Source: an uncultured Aquimarina sp. (GTDB lineage: Bacteria > Bacteroidota > Bacteroidia > Flavobacteriales > Flavobacteriaceae). Taken from it: 64,000 nucleotides of DNA. The notes beneath the pieces were generated by a model. It did no database searches and was not told where the DNA came from. It saw only the letters and a list, made by a program, of their open reading frames with translations. Of the stretch, positions 35,817 to 44,591 are shown in pieces. Both the position numbers and the translations under genes were made by a program. The stretch is from positions 372,001-436,000 of the forward strand of contig NZ_CANLOZ010000005.1 of assembly GCF_947492965.1 (NCBI RefSeq), in the 5' to 3' direction. Every line of letters starts with the position of its first letter. Position 1 is the stretch's first letter.

Positions 35817-36317
35817 ATGGATATCAATTTCGAAACAACAACCATGATCATTAGTATTGTGTTAACAGGATTAACGGCAGGACTATGTTTTACATGGACC
35901 AATGCCATAACTCCAGGAATAGGTCAGTTAGACGATTTATCATTTTTATTGTCTTTTCAACAAATGAATAGAGCGATCATTAATCCAATATTTCTGATCA
36001 TATTTTTCGGACCGTTTATAAGCAATAGCTATGTAGCCTTTTTGAAATATCAACACCAAAATGCTTCGTTTTGGATCTTTTTAGCAGCTAGTCTAACCTT
36101 TACTATTGGAGTGGTTTTTATAACCATACTCAAAAATGTTCCTTTAAACGAAGTCCTAGATAAAACAAATTTGGCAGATGCTTCTTTGGAAGAACTTAAG
36201 ATGCTCCGCAAAAGATTTGAAAACCCTTGGAAGCAGTGGCATTTTATACGAACGATAAGCTCCACAATATCCTTTGTTTTGTTACTAGTTGGGTCATTGT
36301 ATTATCATCAATCTTAA
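35817..36317 (+). CDS. DUF1772 (anthrone oxygenase-like) membrane protein
   Basis: This 166-residue membrane protein of the DUF1772 family has four helices and the hallmark NVPLNE at about 106-111, followed by a Trp-containing basic loop (FENPWKQWHFIR). Related fungal proteins are called anthrone oxygenases and act in polyketide oxidation; bacterial members are mostly unassigned. It is co-transcribed with DUF5367 (5-bp gap) and followed after 37 bp by the NmrA-like gene. Confidence 0.8.
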   Translation: MDINFETTTMIISIVLTGLTAGLCFTWTNAITPGIGQLDDLSFLLSFQQMNRAIINPIFLIIFFGPFISNSYVAFLKYQHQNASFWIFLAASLTFTIGVVFITILKNVPLNEVLDKTNLADASLEELKMLRKRFENPWKQWHFIRTISSTISFVLLLVGSLYYHQS

Positions 36318-36354
36318 ATATCAAACATAATTAAATACATAAATTTTATACATC

Positions 36355-37197
36355 ATGAAAAAAAACATTTTAGTCCTTGGAGGAACCGGTAAAACAGGAA
36401 AGAGAATTGTTAAATTACTAAAAGATCAGGATCACAATGTAAGAGTTGGATCTAGACAAGAAAATCCATCATTCGACTGGCATCGCCCAGAAGGATGGTC
36501 TGCAGCCATCGAAGGGATGGATACCATCTACATTACCTATCAACCAGATTTAGCAGTTCCTGGTGCCTTACAAGCAATTGAAAAATTGGTGGAAATTTCT
36601 AAAAACCAGCATGTAAAAAAGTTAGTCTTACTTTCTGGTAAAGGTGAAAAAGAAGCTCAATTATGTGAGCAAGTTGTCATACATTCTGGTATTGATTATA
36701 CTATTGTTAGAGCTAATTGGTTTAATCAAAATTTTAGTGAGAACTTTTTAGTTGAAGGGATATTGGCAGGTCATGTAGCTTTACCATTTTCTGAAATGAA
36801 AATTCCATTTGTAGATGCAAATGATATTGCTGAGGTAGCGGTAAAAGCATTGACCGAAGATCAACATCACGGAAAAATATATGAACTTACTGGATCTGAA
36901 GCTATTACTTTTCAGGAAGCTGTTCAGATCATCTCGGATATTACAGGAAAAGAGATTCAATTTACTCCTCTTAGCATAGAGACTTATGTATCCGCATTAC
37001 AACAAGAAGAACTCCCTGCAGATTTCATTTGGCTAATTGAGTACTTATTTACCGAGGTTCTAGGGAACCCTGATAATTCTGAAATATCACATGACATCGA
37101 AAAAGTACTAGGTAGAAAACCTATTACTTTTCGAGAATATGTAGAAAAAACAAATGCGTTAGGAATTTGGAACTCAGTTATAGAGCCATCTATTTAA
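36355..37197 (+). CDS. NmrA-like NAD(P)-binding protein
   Basis: This 280-residue protein of the atypical short-chain dehydrogenase (NmrA/HSCARG-type) family has a Rossmann glycine motif GGTGKTGKRI at residues 8-17, and LVLLSGKGE and IVRANWFNQNF in the middle. The Tyr-Lys catalytic pair of active SDRs is absent at the usual place, so it may sense NAD(P)H redox state or act as a quinone reductase-like protein. It closes the AraC-DUF5367-DUF1772 cluster and is followed by a strong terminator. Confidence 0.82.
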   Translation: MKKNILVLGGTGKTGKRIVKLLKDQDHNVRVGSRQENPSFDWHRPEGWSAAIEGMDTIYITYQPDLAVPGALQAIEKLVEISKNQHVKKLVLLSGKGEKEAQLCEQVVIHSGIDYTIVRANWFNQNFSENFLVEGILAGHVALPFSEMKIPFVDANDIAEVAVKALTEDQHHGKIYELTGSEAITFQEAVQIISDITGKEIQFTPLSIETYVSALQQEELPADFIWLIEYLFTEVLGNPDNSEISHDIEKVLGRKPITFREYVEKTNALGIWNSVIEPSI

Positions 37198-37200
37198 TTT

Positions 37201-37248
37201 AATACGAAAGGGACTGTCTAAATGTATATAGCCAGTCCCTTTCGTATT
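37201..37248. terminator. Bidirectional terminator between convergent genes
   Basis: The 16-nt arm 37201-37216 (AATACGAAAGGGACTG) pairs perfectly with 37233-37248, with a 16-nt loop. It lies 3 bp after the NmrA-like stop and 24 bp before the end of the minus-strand DoxX chimera gene, so it can serve both. Confidence 0.85.
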
Positions 37249-37272
37249 ATATTAACTTTAAGTAAAATTAGA

Positions 37273-39240
37273 TTAGCGATTATATGGTCGCTCATTTATC
37301 CAATTAAAACCTCTATTGACCAACAAAAATTTATCCACTCCCATTTTTGTGGTCTGTCCATAAATGGTATCATTTTTATGGATAAAATTAAAATCTAAAG
37401 TATTTTTTGTTTTCGTATAATAAAAATTAAAAGATTCTGTATCGCCAGAAGAAGGAATGAATTTAATCCTTCCATTCGTTGAGGAATCCATTTCGATCGA
37501 AAAATTCTCTCTCTTCTTACTCATTTTCTCTATTTGAACGCTTCCTTCTCTTTCTATTCTAATATTTTTCCAACGTTTATCACTTCTATAATCAGTTAGT
37601 GTATCTCCATTCACTACAAAATTTGTCACTTCATACACTCCATGTAACTGTGGTTTTGGCTTATTTAAACCATATGATTCTTTACGATCCGTGGTATTAT
37701 AAAATCCATAACCAAGCGCATAAACTATGATTAAACTTTTTACAATATTAAGACCGATACGAATCCCTTTTTCAAATTTTGGTTGTGCAATAACAGTTAG
37801 TTTTTCTACCTGCCTATTAGTTACCAAAAACTCCATCACTTTTCTTAAATCTCTAGATAACAGGAATAATGTCATGATTACTAAGTGCGTAGACAATATT
37901 TTTACAGGAACATCATAGAAGTAATTCACGGCCATCACATTCATCGTTGTCATTAATGTAATAATAGCTCCAAAAGTAGTAGTACGTCTAAAAAGTAATA
38001 ACCCAGCAAGAACTTCTGCTATTCCCATAAATAAGTTATAGCCTTTAGAAAAACCTAAAAATGTCCAGGCTAATCCCATTGGAGATGATTCTCCATATGG
38101 TTGTAATAACCTATAAAAACTTGGAGCTGAAAATTGCAACTGAATAACTTTTATTAATCCATAATTAATTAACATAAGTCCCACATAGTAACGCAGTGCC
38201 GTCGTTAACCAATAAAACAAAATTTTATAATTAGAACGCTTTCTGTCTAAAGCAGACCAAATTCCTGTACCTATTACGGCTGCAATAAAAATAACGAATA
38301 CCACTAAATAATCGTAGCTTGTATCACCGCTGCCGTTAGGACCTGTACTTAGCTTAAACGGAATCCCCAGTATACTCTCTGCAAACCAAAGTACAAACTT
38401 TTCCATGAGATCACTTGGAAACTTAGCCACAAAACTGAAGAACGGGTAAGCACCATTATTTTGGAAAAAAATAATTAACAGGAAATAGATAAATGAAAAT
38501 CTGAAACCAATACGAGACCATATAGACCATTTTTCATTATCTGTAGAAGATGCATATGTAAACAAAGGGAAGACGAAAAGTAGCATTAGAACAATGGGTA
38601 TGATTATGCCAATGCTCGGAAAAAAACTTTCTATACTTCCTGTACTTTTCGAGATACCCTTTCCTTCAATAGCTAAGGAATACTTTCCATCTACGCTATC
38701 TGTACTGGATGTAAAAGTGAATTCTCTTACCATCGTTATTTCTCCTCTTCCAATACCAGGGGTCCATTCGGGAATTGTACGATCGGTTGTTTTAGTTTCA
38801 AATCCAGCATTTTTAATATCTACAGATTGAAATTCTCCTTGATCATCTTCAATATATAGTTCGAATTTATCAAAGAAAAATGTTCCATTATTGTAAAATA
38901 ACCCTCCAAAAACAAGTTTTTCAGATTTATTATCTAGAATACCTTGAAGAGTATATGAATTCCATGAGTTTGATTTTATGGGGCTATTACTCATATTATC
39001 AAAAAAACCTCTTCCTTGTTTTGGTTTATTATCTACTCTAGCCCAAACCCCTGCTCTAGCTTTATCATCATCTGTTTCTACTTTAACATAGGCAACTACT
39101 TTAAATTTCCGTACGGAATCTGTAGCAACTTCTATAGATTGACTGAATGAAGACCAATTTCTTGAAATTTTCTTTATTTCCTGACTATTAGCAAATAAAC
39201 AAATAAAAAGTAGTACGAATAATGTAATGAGTTTTTTCAT
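37273..39240 (-). CDS. Chimeric DoxX-like membrane protein with periplasmic jelly-roll domain
   Basis: This 655-residue protein begins with a signal peptide (about 1-19). An N-terminal beta-sandwich of about 150 residues, reminiscent of galactose-binding/carbohydrate modules (VVAYVKVETDDDKARAGVW), comes next. Then follow a helix near 208-228, further membrane helices, a DoxX-like four-helix block (about 355-470), one more helix, and a soluble C-terminal beta-rich domain of about 130 residues starting GVYEVTNFVVNG. The last two parts parallel the smaller 10654-11565 protein. The arrangement suggests an envelope sensor or redox-linked membrane protein; no function is established. Confidence 0.75.
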   Translation of the reverse strand: MKKLITLFVLLFICLFANSQEIKKISRNWSSFSQSIEVATDSVRKFKVVAYVKVETDDDKARAGVWARVDNKPKQGRGFFDNMSNSPIKSNSWNSYTLQGILDNKSEKLVFGGLFYNNGTFFFDKFELYIEDDQGEFQSVDIKNAGFETKTTDRTIPEWTPGIGRGEITMVREFTFTSSTDSVDGKYSLAIEGKGISKSTGSIESFFPSIGIIIPIVLMLLFVFPLFTYASSTDNEKWSIWSRIGFRFSFIYFLLIIFFQNNGAYPFFSFVAKFPSDLMEKFVLWFAESILGIPFKLSTGPNGSGDTSYDYLVVFVIFIAAVIGTGIWSALDRKRSNYKILFYWLTTALRYYVGLMLINYGLIKVIQLQFSAPSFYRLLQPYGESSPMGLAWTFLGFSKGYNLFMGIAEVLAGLLLFRRTTTFGAIITLMTTMNVMAVNYFYDVPVKILSTHLVIMTLFLLSRDLRKVMEFLVTNRQVEKLTVIAQPKFEKGIRIGLNIVKSLIIVYALGYGFYNTTDRKESYGLNKPKPQLHGVYEVTNFVVNGDTLTDYRSDKRWKNIRIEREGSVQIEKMSKKRENFSIEMDSSTNGRIKFIPSSGDTESFNFYYTKTKNTLDFNFIHKNDTIYGQTTKMGVDKFLLVNRGFNWINERPYNR

Positions 39241-39376
39241 ATTTTTTGATTGATGTGATGAATTTAGAAATCAACTATAGTAACTAAAGTTTTAACAAAA
39301 CGTTGCACTTTTTTATGATTTCGTTTTCAATAAATATACAATTCAAAAAAATTATCATCATACATATTAGATCATC

Positions 39377-39426
39377 AAACAAAAACTCGACTAGGAATGT
39401 AATAGACCATAGTCGAGTTTTTGTTT
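39377..39426 (-). terminator. Terminator for the minus-strand lipoprotein gene
   Basis: The 17-nt arm 39377-39393 pairs perfectly with 39410-39426 (core ACTCGACTA/TAGTCGAGT), with a 16-nt loop. The A/T-rich outer part gives a U-run in minus-strand RNA. It sits 13 bp beyond the stop of the 39440-40267 gene. Confidence 0.85.
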
Positions 39427-39439
39427 GTGAGTTTTTTAT

Positions 39440-40267
39440 TTATTTCTGAGGAATAAGTACTGATACTTTTCCGTTAAGAATATCTCCGTTTCTTAATTTG
39501 GTGTCACAAAAAATTAAAGTTATTCTTTGTCCATCATTCGTTACAAATATTTCGGTCTCTGGAGTAGAATCTCCATTCTCCATTAACACTTGATTCGTAG
39601 ACTTAACAAGGTCTCTCTGAATATGAGTACCTTCAAATTCGTAATCTACTCCAAAGTATTGACCAGTTTTAGGATACCCCTTTTCTATTTCATTAAAATT
39701 AATATCAAAGATATCAGGCCATATCCCAAATCTAAATCCAACATTTCCTTCTCCACAGCAATTAGGATCCGTAACCGTCACATACGCATCTCTCCATACA
39801 CCATCAATACTATAATAGTTATCCTGTGTATAAGAGCAAGGGACTTCAGAAGTAGTAAATGAGCTCCAATCATCGTCTTCTGTTGGTCCATTTTTGGTAA
39901 ATGCAGTGTAATAATAAGTAGTATTAGGTTCTAAAGATGTTATCGTGTAATTAAATTTATAGAAACCAGTATAATACTCTACTTCTCCTTCTAGTTCAAT
40001 TACTCGATCATTACTTGAATCTTGAGGATCTCCAGTTCTAAATATGAATCCTACTTTGTAAGTGTCTGATTCCCTAAAAAACACATTTTCGTGATTAATA
40101 AAACCATTTAGAGTTACTGAATTTTCAGAAATATAAGTGGTATATGATTTTACGTTAGGCGCATCATAAATAGCATCTAAATCTTCATCATCAAAACCTA
40201 AAATATCACTCTCACTACAAGAAAACAGTATACAAGTTAAACTTAAAAGAAGTACTAATTTTTTCAT
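39440..40267 (-). CDS. Lipoprotein with fibronectin-type-III-like domain
   Basis: This 275-residue lipoprotein (lipobox FSC, Cys at about 17, then SESD) has an early Ile/Val/Thr-rich module of about 100 residues ending in ITSLEPNTTYYYTAFTKNG. This is the characteristic F and G strands of a fibronectin type III domain. The C-terminal half contains Cys residues (CSYTQDN, CCGEGN, FCD) and further strands. It is probably a surface or periplasmic binding protein. The gene is divergent from the 40590 serine hydrolase and has its own terminator. Confidence 0.7.
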   Translation of the reverse strand: MKKLVLLLSLTCILFSCSESDILGFDDEDLDAIYDAPNVKSYTTYISENSVTLNGFINHENVFFRESDTYKVGFIFRTGDPQDSSNDRVIELEGEVEYYTGFYKFNYTITSLEPNTTYYYTAFTKNGPTEDDDWSSFTTSEVPCSYTQDNYYSIDGVWRDAYVTVTDPNCCGEGNVGFRFGIWPDIFDINFNEIEKGYPKTGQYFGVDYEFEGTHIQRDLVKSTNQVLMENGDSTPETEIFVTNDGQRITLIFCDTKLRNGDILNGKVSVLIPQK

Positions 40268-40589
40268 TGATTGTTCGTTTTTTAATTGAACGCAAAAATG
40301 CAGTAATTAAACTGTATTTACAACTTTAAAAAAGAACTTTCGAGTCAAGAATCAAATCAAAATACAAGTTTTCAAATAAGGGAGTATTCAGATTTTAAAA
40401 AAGTATTGAATATAATTATGAATCAAGAAAAAAACACCTCTCTTCATATTACAAAATGGAGAAGTCGTACTCATGTCTATCTAATCTAAAAACCTTTCAT
40501 AAAGCACTGTAAATTAAGTATCTTTAGAAATAAAAAAGTTCATCCTCACACCTTGGAATATATTTTCAAGATTAATCAACTATCATCTT
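40268..40589. other. Divergent intergenic region between lipoprotein and serine hydrolase genes
   Basis: These 322 bp separate two divergently transcribed genes, so both promoters must lie here. A TATCTTTA element (40519-40526), one base off the TAnnTTTG minus-7 box, lies about 65 bp before the 40590 start. I see no ORF, RNA gene, repeat or clear operator. Confidence 0.4.
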
Positions 40590-41885
40590 ATGAAAAAGGT
40601 TTTTCTTCTAACTCTGTTTGTACTTATAAACTATCAACTTAATGCTCAAAAATTCCTTAGTGCAAAAGATTCGGATCCTAAAACATTAAAATGGATGCAA
40701 GGATACCCTCCAACCAAAGAAAAAATTATCTCTGCATCTAACGGTAGTTTTTTTACATTTCCTGCATTGCGATATAGTGTATGTCATATGAGAGAGTTTC
40801 TGCCTACTACCGAGGTAAAATCTGCTTCTTCTAATCGATATCAATTTACTACAAAAATAGACCCTGCTATAGATGAAATTGAATTTATTCCATTAGATCG
40901 TAATGAAAAAATGAGTTGGAAGACATCTCTAGATAAGAATTATACCGATGGAATTATCATATTGCACAAAGGAGTTATTGTTTATGAAAGGTATTTTGGT
41001 GAATTAACGAAAGATGGTGTACATGCAGCTATGTCTGTTAGTAAAACTTTTACAGGAACATTGGGTGCTATATTAGTCACCGAAGGTATATTAGATCAAG
41101 AAGCGAAAGCTGTTCAATATATTCCAGAACTTCAAAATTCTGCATTTGGAGATGCTACCATACGGCAAATATTAGACATGACTACAAACTTGAAATATAG
41201 CGAAGATTATTCGGATCCTAATGCTGAAATCTGGTCCTTTTCGGCTGCAGGTAACCCTTTGCCTAAACCAAAATCTTATAACGGTCCTAACAACTATTAT
41301 GAATATCTTCAAACTGTTCAAAAAAATGGAACGCATGGAGACGAGTTTGGTTACAAAACAATCAATACCGATGCTCTGGGCTGGATTATTTCTCGAGTAA
41401 CTAATAAAAGTATTCCTCACCTACTATCGGAAAAAATATGGAAACCACTAGGTACTCATGTCGATGGATATTTTCAGATCGATGGTGCCGGAATTGCTTT
41501 TGCTGGTGGTGGATTTAGCGCAAATCTTAGAGACATGGCCATGTTTGGAGAAATGATACGTAACAAAGGGTATTTCAACAATACCCAAATAATACCTTCT
41601 AAAACTGTTGAAAATATTATGAAGGGAGGAAATCAAGAAGCTTTCAGAAAATCTGCTTACAAAACATTAACCAATTGGAGTTATCGAGATATGTGGTGGA
41701 TTACTCATAATGAGCATAACGCTTTTGCAGCAAGAGGCGTTCATGGACAAACAATCTATATTGATCCAAAAGCAGAAATGGTATTAGTTAGATTCTCATC
41801 TCATCCTGAAGCCAAAAATGCAAAAATAGACCCTACTTCTCTACCCGCTTATCATGCTGTAGCTAAATATTTGTTAGAAAAATGA
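40590..41885 (+). CDS. Class C beta-lactamase-family serine hydrolase
   Basis: This 431-residue periplasmic protein has a signal peptide (about 1-20, cut after LNAQ) and a beta-lactamase-type catalytic core. The core has Ser149-Lys152 (SVSK), a tyrosine motif Y255 in GYKTINTDALGW, and a late VHGQ that takes the place of the usual HxG/KTG. It may be an esterase or 6-aminohexanoate-dimer-hydrolase-like enzyme. Its stop overlaps the ATG of the porin gene (ATGA), so the two are translationally coupled and may handle the same compound. Confidence 0.85.
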   Translation: MKKVFLLTLFVLINYQLNAQKFLSAKDSDPKTLKWMQGYPPTKEKIISASNGSFFTFPALRYSVCHMREFLPTTEVKSASSNRYQFTTKIDPAIDEIEFIPLDRNEKMSWKTSLDKNYTDGIIILHKGVIVYERYFGELTKDGVHAAMSVSKTFTGTLGAILVTEGILDQEAKAVQYIPELQNSAFGDATIRQILDMTTNLKYSEDYSDPNAEIWSFSAAGNPLPKPKSYNGPNNYYEYLQTVQKNGTHGDEFGYKTINTDALGWIISRVTNKSIPHLLSEKIWKPLGTHVDGYFQIDGAGIAFAGGGFSANLRDMAMFGEMIRNKGYFNNTQIIPSKTVENIMKGGNQEAFRKSAYKTLTNWSYRDMWWITHNEHNAFAARGVHGQTIYIDPKAEMVLVRFSSHPEAKNAKIDPTSLPAYHAVAKYLLEK

Positions 41886-43324
41886 AAAACTCATTAGGTA
41901 GATATAAACATATTTCTAATTTAGTCTGTAGCTTTATTCTATTTGTAACAATATCGACCACGTCACAAGAAAAATCTGATCTCCTATTCTATAGTAAAAA
42001 TGGCATTACGATTGAAGGTCAGTTACAAGCTGGCGCAAATGCAGTAGGAGAAACCAATTTATTTTGGAATTTAGCAGATGTCCCTGAATTAGACTTTGAT
42101 TCAGATACAGAATGGTTAGAACTTTATGCAAAACCAGGATTAACTTTTTATCATAATTTTAAATCCAATTCCCGTATCTATGCCAAAATATCGGGTGTTG
42201 GATCTTACACTTGGGGTGTAGACGCTTTTGATGCAAAAAATACTGGGCGGATAACCTTAGAAGATGCTTATATAGGGTATCGTTTCAGAATAAAAGACAG
42301 TGTTTTAGTAGAGCTATCTATAGGATCTCAACCGCTCAAATTAGGCACAGGAATGTTAATCTCTAACGGAGCTTCTAGTGGGTTTGAGCGTGGTGCACTG
42401 AAATTTGGACCTAGGAAAGCCTGGCAAAAAACTATATTAGGAAAAGTAAGTAAAAATAAATTCAATAGTACATTCTTTTATTTAGCACCAAATGAGTTGC
42501 CTTCTAATGATACTGATAATGAATTAGCTGGTTTAGACGTCAATTATTTTATTTCCAAAGAAAGATATCTAGGATTATCATACATACGAGTTATAAATTC
42601 TAATGCTCCTTATCCTCAGGCTGCACCAAATGGAGAAGGCCCTCCAACTATTACTATAGGAGATAGGAAAAATCTAAATGCTCTAAATCTATATTCTAAA
42701 ATAAATCTCTTTGGTAAAAGTTCACATAAGGTATCCTTAGGAATGGATGTTGCGTATCAATTCAATCCTACGATAGATCTTTCTTCATTAGGAGGTCGAT
42801 TGCAATTGGCCTATCTATTTCCAAAGGTATCCTGGAAACCAACATTAATGTATTCTTATCAATTCTTTTCTGGAGATAATCCAGACACCGATAATCAAGA
42901 ACGATTTGATCCACTATACTTTGAAGGTTCTCCAAGTTCATGGTCCACAGGATCCAAATCCTCAATGGTATTTATTAATTCTAATGTACAGTCACAAGGC
43001 TTAACGTTTCAGGTAAGACCTTCGTCTAATGATATTATTACGCTGAGATATGCTCATATTGCTGCTCAACAATTACGAAGTCCTATACAATTTGGACAAG
43101 CTGCGCGAGTGGAGTTTTCTAATGAAATTCCTACCGTGATTGCTGGAGTAACCAATTCTCATTTAGCAGATGATGTATTTATAGAGTATAATAAAATTAT
43201 TGGCAAACATTTATTCTTTAATGCAGGATTTAGTATTTCTTTTCCTGGTAAAGGAATTCGAAATATAACGAATTCAACGTCTAATTGGACAGGAGGATTT
43301 CTTAATTTTGTAGTAAACTATTAA
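41882..43324 (+). CDS. Outer-membrane porin of the alginate-export type
   Basis: This 480-residue protein has a signal peptide (about 1-28) and then aromatic-rich amphipathic strands typical of a 16-18-strand outer-membrane barrel (LELYAKPGLTFYHNF, AYIGYRFRIKDSVLVELSIG, ILGKVSKNKFNSTFFYLA). The pattern, with GSQPLKLGTGMLIS in the first third, resembles alginate-export and DcaP-type porins. Substrate unknown. Its first four bases overlap the end of the serine hydrolase gene. Confidence 0.75.
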   Translation: MKNSLGRYKHISNLVCSFILFVTISTTSQEKSDLLFYSKNGITIEGQLQAGANAVGETNLFWNLADVPELDFDSDTEWLELYAKPGLTFYHNFKSNSRIYAKISGVGSYTWGVDAFDAKNTGRITLEDAYIGYRFRIKDSVLVELSIGSQPLKLGTGMLISNGASSGFERGALKFGPRKAWQKTILGKVSKNKFNSTFFYLAPNELPSNDTDNELAGLDVNYFISKERYLGLSYIRVINSNAPYPQAAPNGEGPPTITIGDRKNLNALNLYSKINLFGKSSHKVSLGMDVAYQFNPTIDLSSLGGRLQLAYLFPKVSWKPTLMYSYQFFSGDNPDTDNQERFDPLYFEGSPSSWSTGSKSSMVFINSNVQSQGLTFQVRPSSNDIITLRYAHIAAQQLRSPIQFGQAARVEFSNEIPTVIAGVTNSHLADDVFIEYNKIIGKHLFFNAGFSISFPGKGIRNITNSTSNWTGGFLNFVVNY

Positions 43325-43333
43325 TTCGATTAA

Positions 43334-43933
43334 GTGAATTTTTTTAGAAAAATATTTAAAAAGCGAACTAAAAAAATCATTCCTACGCTTCTGTTTTCTG
43401 GAATTGGAGCGTCTAAAATTAATGAGAAAGATATTTGGGTTTACAATTATCCTTTCGAACCTTCCTTTGTATATCCCGAAAAAAGAATTAGCGCTAAGGA
43501 TATTGTCTCTATCTGTATTGCTTTTGGTACTGCAAGAGTTATTCTAAAAGAAGATATCATTTTTATTGCTGCAGAAAAGAAAGAGGATTTAAAAACATTT
43601 GCACATAAAAATAATATCCCTTTATCAGCATATAGTTGGAACTGGGATTGGATTCTAGAACCTTATCTAGATACCGAACTAACCGAAGAGTATCAACAAC
43701 AAGTACAAGTTTTACTTTTAGAAAATGGTTTTAGTATCAATGAAGTACAAATGATCAGAAAAGAAGTCGGAAAACAGATGTATCGGTATAACTTCAGTAC
43801 CATGTTATGGGAATGGTGTAGCCTATCATTGCCAGATGTTCTATCTGCTATGAACGCTTTATATACTAAAGAAAAGTTTAGAGAATTTTATAAAAAAGCT
43901 CTTGAAATAGAAAAGAGAAATAAAACATTATGA
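43334..43933 (+). CDS. Hypothetical soluble protein
   Basis: This 199-residue protein starts at GTG, 9 bp after the porin stop, with a basic N-terminus (FFRKIFKKRTKK). The remainder is a mixed alpha/beta cytoplasmic protein (IFIAAEKKEDLKTFAHKNNIP, 21 residues, then WNWDWILEPYLD). I do not recognise it. Position suggests the same operon as the serine hydrolase and porin. A bidirectional terminator hairpin begins inside its last codons. Confidence 0.55.
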   Translation: MNFFRKIFKKRTKKIIPTLLFSGIGASKINEKDIWVYNYPFEPSFVYPEKRISAKDIVSICIAFGTARVILKEDIIFIAAEKKEDLKTFAHKNNIPLSAYSWNWDWILEPYLDTELTEEYQQQVQVLLLENGFSINEVQMIRKEVGKQMYRYNFSTMLWEWCSLSLPDVLSAMNALYTKEKFREFYKKALEIEKRNKTL

Positions 43934-43946
43934 TTATTTCTCTTTT
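43911..43946. terminator. Bidirectional terminator overlapping the end of the 43334 gene
   Basis: AAAAGAGAAATAA (43911-43923) pairs perfectly with TTATTTCTCTTTT (43934-43946), with a 10-nt loop that contains the stop codon of the 43334 gene. It separates that gene from the convergent DUF1569 gene at 44019. Confidence 0.75.
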
Positions 43947-44018
43947 AATGATATAAATTCTGAATCTTCTGAGTCCCGATTTACATTAATTTTCATTGCA
44001 TATACCTGTAAAATAGAC

Positions 44019-44486
44019 TCATTCTCTACTCTTACCCAAAATATCTCGAATGATCTTTAGATGATGCTTGGTATGGATTTTTAAAAAATATTTCGCCTGA
44101 CCTTTATTTAATTGACCAAAAACAGGATGCATAAAATTCGCATTTTCATCTAATTCTTCGAATTTAGAAATGTGTATTCTTGCCTCTTCGAGTTGTGATA
44201 AAATGTTCTCTGTCTTAATATCACTTGGAGGCAAAACCGATGCCGGAGATTTTCCTTTTCCTCTAGGTATAAACCTAAATAAAAAAGAAATACTGCGCCA
44301 TACATTAAAACGCTTCTCATATACCGTGGGATCCGAATTTTGAAGAATTGTATGAATCTTATTTATTACTTTAAGGATATGATCCAAATGCCAAGCCACA
44401 GTGACATTAGAAACCTGACTATTACATCGATCTCTAAACTGAATCAAATAAGCAATATCTTGTAACTGGTTTTCCATATAACCCAT
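44019..44486 (-). CDS. DUF1569 (DinB-superfamily) protein
   Basis: This 155-residue four-helix-bundle protein has the WHLDHILK motif near residue 32 and HTKHHLKII near 138. These His residues match the DinB/DUF1569 pattern of a three-His metal site. Family members are usually thiol-dependent or otherwise unassigned small metalloproteins. The ATG at 44486 is used here; an alternative ATG at 44477 (MENQLQD) would shorten it by three residues. Confidence 0.65.
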   Translation of the reverse strand: MGYMENQLQDIAYLIQFRDRCNSQVSNVTVAWHLDHILKVINKIHTILQNSDPTVYEKRFNVWRSISFLFRFIPRGKGKSPASVLPPSDIKTENILSQLEEARIHISKFEELDENANFMHPVFGQLNKGQAKYFLKIHTKHHLKIIRDILGKSRE

Positions 44487-44591
44487 TTAACGTCCAAACT
44501 GCTAACTCGTCATATCCCCAAAAACCAAGTTACAGATATCCCCAAACGTAAATAATGGTTATCTCATTGTGTTTCATATCAATTATTTATG

